Of a stretch of DNA of 64,000 bases, positions 58,353 through 64,000 are shown piece by piece. The DNA is taken from NCBI GenBank assembly GCA_911728455.2, contig OU452227.1, forward strand, positions 19,608,110 to 19,672,109. The letters are read 5' to 3'. Each line of letters opens with the position of its first letter. Within the stretch, counting starts at the first letter, position 1. The translations under genes were made by a program, and so were the position numbers. Under the pieces are notes generated by a model. It made no database searches, was not told where the DNA came from, and saw only the letters and a list, made by a program, of their open reading frames with translations. The stretch is from Marthasterias glacialis. Its lineage: Eukaryota > Echinodermata > Asteroidea > Forcipulatida > Asteriidae.

Positions 58353-58704
58353 ATCCATTTTCTGTGAAATATTTTCCCTAAAATTGCTGCTATTTTAGAG
58401 AAAACTGTATCCAAAAACTCACGAAACGCAACAGCTGATTTCGGTTTTAACAATCGAAATTAAGGACATGACAATGTGTTTACATGCTGAAAAGTGCACG
58501 TTTTTTTTCGCTATTTTTTCCTGACTCAATCCATTTTCTGTGAAATATTTTCCCTAAAATTGCTGCTATTTTAGAGAAAACTGTATCCAAAAACTCACGA
58601 AACGCAACAGCTGATTTCGGTTTTAACAATCGAAATTAAGGACATGACAATGTGTTTACATGCTGAAAAGTGCACGTTTTTTTTCGCTATTTTTTCCTGA
58701 CTCA
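58353..58704 (+). repeat. Exact 176-bp tandem duplication
   Basis: Two consecutive units, 58353-58528 and 58529-58704, each starting ATCCATTTTCTGTG and ending TTCCTGACTCA, with no difference found by eye. Very recent duplication, an assembly artefact, or a polymorphic repeat. Confidence 0.9.
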
Positions 58705-60541
58705 GAAAACGAATTGAGCCCAAATTTTCACAGGTTTGGTTTTTCATGTATATACTGAATCAGACAAAGTAAGAGCACTCAGCTTTACCACTATTATATA
58801 GTGCCTATAAAAAAAAGTATACCCATTCATAATTGCTGTGTTATACTTTTGAGAGGCTCATGTGCACAGTGCGCAATTCTATTGCCCAACGCCCATTTGG
58901 ACATTGTTCAAAGCAGCTATTGTACTGATTCCTTGTTTTGTTTTTGTTCTGTCTTTTTTTTTTTTTTTTTTTTTTTTGCCTGTACATTTTAATGTTTTTT
59001 AGGAACCACGTGGACGCAAGAGGCTATATCCACAATACTTCATGATGGGAACATTGAGACAGTCAACAAGAGTTCCTTTCTTGGAGATGACTCACGGTGG
59101 TGCGGCGTGCCCCGAGGTAAAGTTGAAGGGGAAAAAATTAAATAAAGACAGTGTTTTACCAAAAACGAGATGCATGTCAATATGCTTTATTTTTTGTCTG
59201 CAAGGGGGCGCCCTTTTGTGCTAGATTTTTTTGGGGGGAGTGAATCCTTAAAGTGGTCAAAACCTGATGCAATTAGACTTCTAATAAAGCAGTTAGTATA
59301 TAACTTTTGATTAGTTTTTTATTGACAGTTTTTACAATGTAATCAGTGTAAGATGTTTACCTAAAAATGTTGTATTTTAAATATTTTGAAATATTTGTAT
59401 ATTTTAAAATGGAATTAGTATGGCGTCAAAAGTATACTGTCAAAAATACTGCCTATGAACAATGCGATGAATTGCTCGAAAGCACGTCATAATTATGTAT
59501 AAACTATTTGACATCATCACATGATAAATTGAGGAAAATCTATCATGGATACATTATTTTGCTTAACTTAGATGCACTTTTTCTGAAACATTTTTGAAGA
59601 TGCCGAGGAGTGATAAATTGGTTGCCAACATGCCGAGATCGTCTCCTCGTTTCATCAAGTCTCATCTCCCAAGTCAGTTCCTGCCTCCTCAAGTGTGGGA
59701 GAAGAAGATCAAGATGGTCTACGTCATCAGGAATCCTAAGGACACGATTGTCTCTTTCTTTCACCATTGGGATATTCTGGCTCCTCACAAAAATTACCAA
59801 TTTGATTATGTATTTGAGAGGTTCCTGAAAAATATCCGTGAGTTACGCAGTTTGCATATGATTTGGTATTAATTTTAATTCGGGAATTTGCAATAAAGTG
59901 CGCCACCAGCGGGAGAAGGAAAATCGGTATTTGTTTCAGTGAAGGCAATCGGCAGACAGTGATTGTAGTTTTTTGATTCGTTTAGAAAGAGCACAGTACA
60001 AAAGAACAACTTTTAAAACTGGCAGTTCAATGATCATGCTTACAAAACATTTACAAGATGTTTTAAAAACTCGCCTTTAAACCTTGTTTAAATTGTCCTT
60101 TGGTCATTAAGCGCATCTTTTGTCAAAGTTTTATTTTGAATCAATCATACAACGAACGCTATCTTCTTTTTTTATTCTAAAGTTCCGTACGGCAGTTGGT
60201 GGGACCATATCCTGCCGTTCTGGCAGAAGAGAAATGAAGATCACATCTTAGTGCTTCGATTCGAAGACATGAAAAAGGTACGTAAAAGGAAACAATTCTA
60301 AACCATGTTTTTAATTTGGTGAAGAAAAAAAAAACCACACACACACACACATTCCTATTTTTGCATCCTTGTGGAGACTTCTTTTGTTCTTTCCTTTGTC
60401 CCTGTAGTTAACATCCTCCGGTAGACTTTGTACACAAAATTCCTTGTGGAGCAGCCCTCTCTTTAGAATTTCCCTATGGAGACACATTGTTCCTTGCTTT
60501 CCCTTTTGTCTAATGTCTCCATAAGGCAGCGAATATCAGGG

Positions 60542-60544
<3 letters not shown>

Positions 60545-60587
<43 letters not shown>
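60545..60587 (+). repeat. (CA)n microsatellite in SULT F intron 5
   Basis: About 21 uninterrupted CA units. A shorter CA run lies near 60337-60350. Confidence 0.95.
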
Positions 60588-60588
<1 letters not shown>

Positions 60589-61280
60589 TAGTAATTACAC
60601 GGGCGACTTATGTTAATTTTTCTCTCAAATAATACAAGGATCTCCGTGGGACGGTGAAGCGAATCAGTGAGTTTCTTGGGAAGTCCTTCTCAGATGAAAT
60701 CCTGGACGCCATCACCGATCACTGCAGCTTTGAGAACATGAAGAAGAACCCCATGACCAACCCGGACACTCTAATTGCTCAAAGGGTTGGCCTTCAAGAT
60801 GGGAAGTCATTTATGAGAAAAGGTAAGTTTAAAAACCACTTTTAATAAATAATGTTTCGGCGCTGAAAGTTTGTTTTTAGCCCGCATTAGATTTGTAATA
60901 AGAATTATAGAATAACATTTCGTGTGTTTTTGTTTGTTTGTTTGTTTTTTCGTAATTTCAGGCAAAGTGGGCAGTTGGAAGGCACAGTTGTCTCAAGCTC
61001 AAAGCGAGGCTCTAGATGCAATATGCAAGGAGAGGCTTAAGGGTTCTGGTCTGGAATTTGAAATGTGATCATCGTGTCTTGGATCGAAGCCATGGCTTTG
61101 GAAATATTTAGTTTTCTAATAATTGAGAGCAAACATCCCGGCTTGCCTACTCTTATGAGTAATGTTTGAAGAATGTTGTGTTCCAGTACCATACACGCTT
61201 ATAGTCTTTGCTGTAATAATTTTCTATTCCGTACCTCAGTTCGGATGATCTATAACATGCTCCATGGTTGAATCGGTTAA

Positions 61281-62790
61281 AGCCCCAGTTCAACATTGCA
61301 GGCATGAGAATCTTCCGGTTTAGACCGGAATTCCGGTTTTCTTCCTTTCAAATTTGTGGTCTTCGAGATCAATGTGAATTTGATATAAAATTTGGGGGTG
61401 AGGTTCGGGGGTATACATGTGTATTTTGCTAATCTCTCTTTTTAAATCAGAAATTGTTACCTTATAAACGTTAATCGTAATGTATAATGTACTCTACGTG
61501 CGTGACATCTCTCGTTTGTGAAAAATAACCGTCCGTGGTACGTGCGGGGTGTTGGTTAGGCAGGCCGCCCCCCGCGTGCAAGACGAAATGAGTAGACTTC
61601 TCTCATTCCTTGCTTCTTTCACGATACGGCTCGTCTGTTGATTGCAATACGTTTGATGCTGATGCAGCGAACGCAGAAGTATGGAGACTTTACTAAGTCT
61701 ACTGACAACAATGTGTACATTCGGCCGCGATTTCTATTTTAGCCTCTTCCACCAGCCGTCAGTACACACTTTCCAATGAAAGCACCATTTCCAGATACGG
61801 TTAAGGCATTTTACGGCTGGAGATAAATTTACGTTTTGACCTATGACCTGGCAGAAATTTCGAGACGGTGTGTGTCCGACGCACGTGTGTGGAGAATCGT
61901 CGTTGTTTGCAGATTATTTTCTTATATTTTTCTAAAGTGCTACGGTTTTTTAAACTCTCAAGATTATTTTGAAGATACTGAAAAGTTTTTGAAGAGTAAA
62001 TTTAAATGGTGAATGGGTCACAACGCTTATCACAGGTAAAGACAAATTTTACAAATTTATAAATGTGACCGATGCATGGATTACAAACTTGGAAGATCAT
62101 TACTGTGAGCTTTTTAAGAGAAGATACGTCTAGCGTTGTTAGAATTTCATCATTTTTTCATTGAGTGTTTTCCTCCCATTTACTCGGCCCCGGTCCCACT
62201 ACCGCTAGCGGCGGGGCTCACACCGAGTGCGGCGCCAATCGGGCATCACGTTGCCCACTTTCCGGACGTTGCCCAAAATCCGGACATGTATTTTTTTACG
62301 TTAGATTTTTCCGATTGTTTTTTCAATAGCCAGTTGCATCTCAGCATCAAGGTATTGTACCCACAGCAAACAATTTTACCCCACCCCCTCTTACTCAGCT
62401 GGTATCTGCGCTGTGCAATTTGCGATAATTAATGTACCAACAAAATTGATTTCCTGTTTTTTTATCGTCACCCATTCTCATGCCTGACATTGGTAAACTG
62501 ACTGTAAATGCTTCCATTCTTTGCACAAATCAAGATGTATGTAATAAAACCAACCTGTGAAAATGTCGGCTCATTTCGTTGTTTCATTTGCAAGAAAACA
62601 GTAAAAATGCGTTTAGCATTTGTGTACGCATTATATTCCTATATAGGCAGAGTTTCCACTCGCTGAGACGAAAACAAAATTTGGATCTTATTCCATTGTT
62701 TTATATTTAAAAACGATAACCCTTCAGGCATAAACATTTCAAGGAAAGTATTCTACCATCATTATCTTTATACCATGTAAGGGTATATGT
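61281..62790 (+). mobile_element. AAAGCCCCAGC-family MITE split by a 1.19 kb insertion
   Basis: The left end, AAAGCCCCAGTTCAACATTG, stops at 61298; the body resumes at 62487 with ACATTGGTAAACTGACTGTA and continues through the family blocks to about 62790, where the right terminus is missing. Other copies show the uninterrupted join. Confidence 0.8.
61299..62486. mobile_element. 1188-bp DNA transposon nested in a MITE, TIR CAGGCATGAGAAT
   Basis: Exact 13-bp inverted ends CAGGCATGAGAAT and ATTCTCATGCCTG, flanked by the 6-bp direct repeat ACATTG (61293-61298 and 62487-62492). An open frame at 62136-62432 is unrecognised and no transposase is visible, so it is taken as non-autonomous. Superfamily not assigned; a 6-bp duplication is unusual for hAT (8) or Mutator (9). 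Confidence 0.85.
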
Positions 62791-63204
62791 AAATGGGGCA
62801 ATAGGCAAGTGAGACTTGCCATAGACTGGTCCTCTGTTTTTCATGGTAAATACAGCCACCGCTCTTTATAAACCCAATAGTTTCATTGGATAAGCGTGTG
62901 CTGACGTAAGCCTTCAAAGTAATAATGTGTGCGTTATGACATGGTACATAGTCCAATGTACGTTTCCACTGTTGATCAAGTTCTTTATTTGCGGTATGCT
63001 CAAATCTTATGAGTAGATCAGATGTAACATCCATGTCAAAAAAGTTAAGTAAACAGGTTTTGTTTGGACAATTATTCAGCAAAATAAGGGCACATTGTTG
63101 TATCAGCTTAGCAGGCAGCCCAGGTGAGACAGTCAAATATACTTCTTTTCAAAATTCGCACTCATCTTGCACACGAGAAAGAACACGACGGTCAAATAGC
63201 AGCA

Positions 63205-64000
63205 ATGTCTTCCGAAACCGACAAGAGTGAGTATCGACCCCAATTTACGTGACATCCTCAACCATGTTAATTCTTGTTTGGGTCATTTTGGGAGTCAGAT
63301 CCCTGGGTGCTAATTAAATTAAGGCCGTGTCCAATCTAATGGCTTCGGCATTGGCAAAGGCTGCATCGCTGAAATGGCCTGTCATTGTTAAAGGGGAAAC
63401 TGTTGCCTTCAGATTAGGCGCTTCGGGCTATAAAATTTTAAAAAGCGTTTGTTATGAAATGAATATGGTTAGATAGACATTTTAAAAGTACAATTTAATG
63501 ATTTGCATAAAATGTCCCTTGAAATTGTGTGGTTCTTGTTTAATTTCGTGACAGAACACAGTCCGCCATTTTGTAGAACCAAATTTTTGACTCAACAAAA
63601 TGGCAGACCGTATGTTTCTATGTAGAGTGGTGTTCGCTGGTTGTATTTCCAGAAGCAAATGTATGTTTTTAGGGAATCACAACTCACTAATTACAACACA
63701 CTGTTGATGTTTTATTGCATGAACAACTCTTAAAAAGGATCAGAAGCAATTCCAACTTGCAAAATTTAAAGAGATTTGAAGGCAATGTGTCCCTTTAATG
63801 CAGCCAACGGTCATGATAGCCGTAGCTGAGGTTGCTTGATTCGGACAGTGACATTGTTACTGAGCAGTGCCCAACAAATTAGGCAAAGAAGGCGGCTCAG
63901 ATCATGGGCAGTCAGAGTAGCCACGTGTGACAGGTGCAATGGTCTACTATGATGCGTTTGTTTAAGTGTGGCGAAGTCCATGCGAGCTTCGCACGCGCAC
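63205..64000 (+). CDS. Sulfotransferase G, first exon only (runs off the window)
   Basis: Exon 1 is 63205-63226: MSSETDK plus one base, then a GTGAGT donor, matching exon 1 of genes D, E and F in length and phase. The flank and the start of intron 1 are collinear with gene F (55327-56790 against 62815-64000). No later exon lies in the window. Whether the gene is whole cannot be judged. Confidence 0.7.

Larger units (their letters stand above)
55757..61068 (+). pseudogene. Sulfotransferase F, broken by a 17-bp deletion in exon 3
   Basis: Exons at 55757-55778 (MSSENDK), 57705-57872, 59003-59116, 59600-59837, 60183-60277, 60639-60822, 60962-61068, with intact GT-AG sites. All motifs survive: TYPKAGTTW, KSHLP, YVIRNPKDTIVS, and FMRKG followed by GSWK. 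Exon 3 is 114 nt instead of 131: 17 bp seen in gene D between two AAGAG words are gone, one AAGAG remaining. The frame shifts and a TGA is met early in exon 4. The deletion removes the segment SHTMIR in D, so even spliced copies could not make a full enzyme unless splicing restores the frame. The rest is well preserved, so the loss is recent or an allele. Intron 2 has an exact 176-bp tandem duplication and a SINE. Confidence 0.83.
61069..63204. other. Intergenic region between SULT F and SULT G
   Basis: Mostly the nested MITE/transposon pair (61281-62790), followed from about 62815 by a copy of the SULT F 5' flank (55327 onward). Confidence 0.6.

Noticed and set aside
62136-62432. 98-aa frame within the nested transposon as a transposase
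   Set aside because: Too short, no DDE-type or zinc-finger pattern visible, compositionally biased.

Overview
The window looks like nuclear DNA of an invertebrate animal, most likely a marine deuterostome and probably an echinoderm. The grounds are spliced genes with GT-AG introns, a phase-conserved cytosolic sulfotransferase array, PHF5A and HSP70 genes of animal type, frequent TAGGCCTA words, tRNA-derived SINEs and very dense small palindromic DNA transposons (MITEs). The taxonomic call rests on style and recollection, not on a search.

Layout. 1-1061: the last two exons of an unrecognised plus-strand gene. 3151-6543: a two-exon cytosolic HSP70 on the minus strand, convergent with it, with degenerate heat-shock elements upstream (6793-6887). 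6.9-13.1 kb: intergenic, with MITEs that include one palindrome inserted in another. 13166-14110: a minus-strand open frame of 314 aa, not recognised, carrying RVxF-like and SILK-like PP1-docking motifs. 16928-19740: the complete three-exon PHF5A splicing-factor gene (110 aa), its introns loaded with MITEs and a SINE piece. 19.7-25.8 kb: intergenic, dominated by a MULE-like element (9-bp target duplication) interrupted by a 2 kb segment that carries its own TATA box and short first exon.

25836 to the end: a tandem same-strand array of cytosolic sulfotransferase (SULT) genes built on one seven-exon plan (exon 2 = 168, exon 3 = 131, exon 4 = 238, exon 5 = 95 nt). A (25836-30533) and C (34562-38676) are intact and open with an unusual 61-nt exon starting MGQ..S, a good N-myristoylation signal. 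B (32875-33043) is one decayed exon. D (41238-43959) is open but has RNG in place of the PAPS-binding RKG. E (47097-52896) and F (55757-61068) are broken by frameshifts. G (from 63205) is only entered. D to G share a different, 22-nt first exon (MSSE...). Duplicated flanks (about 40.0-41.3 with 45.85-47.1 kb; 41.3-44.2 with 49.9-53.1 kb; 55.3-56.8 with 62.8-64.0 kb) show recent segmental duplication.

The genes do not form one pathway. The SULTs would use PAPS to sulfonate small molecules; HSP70 and PHF5A are housekeeping neighbours. The most notable points are the putatively myristoylated SULT first exons, birth-and-death with likely gene conversion in the SULT array, and several datable nested transposon insertions. 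No CRISPR, rRNA, genuine tRNA or recognisable retrovirus was seen.
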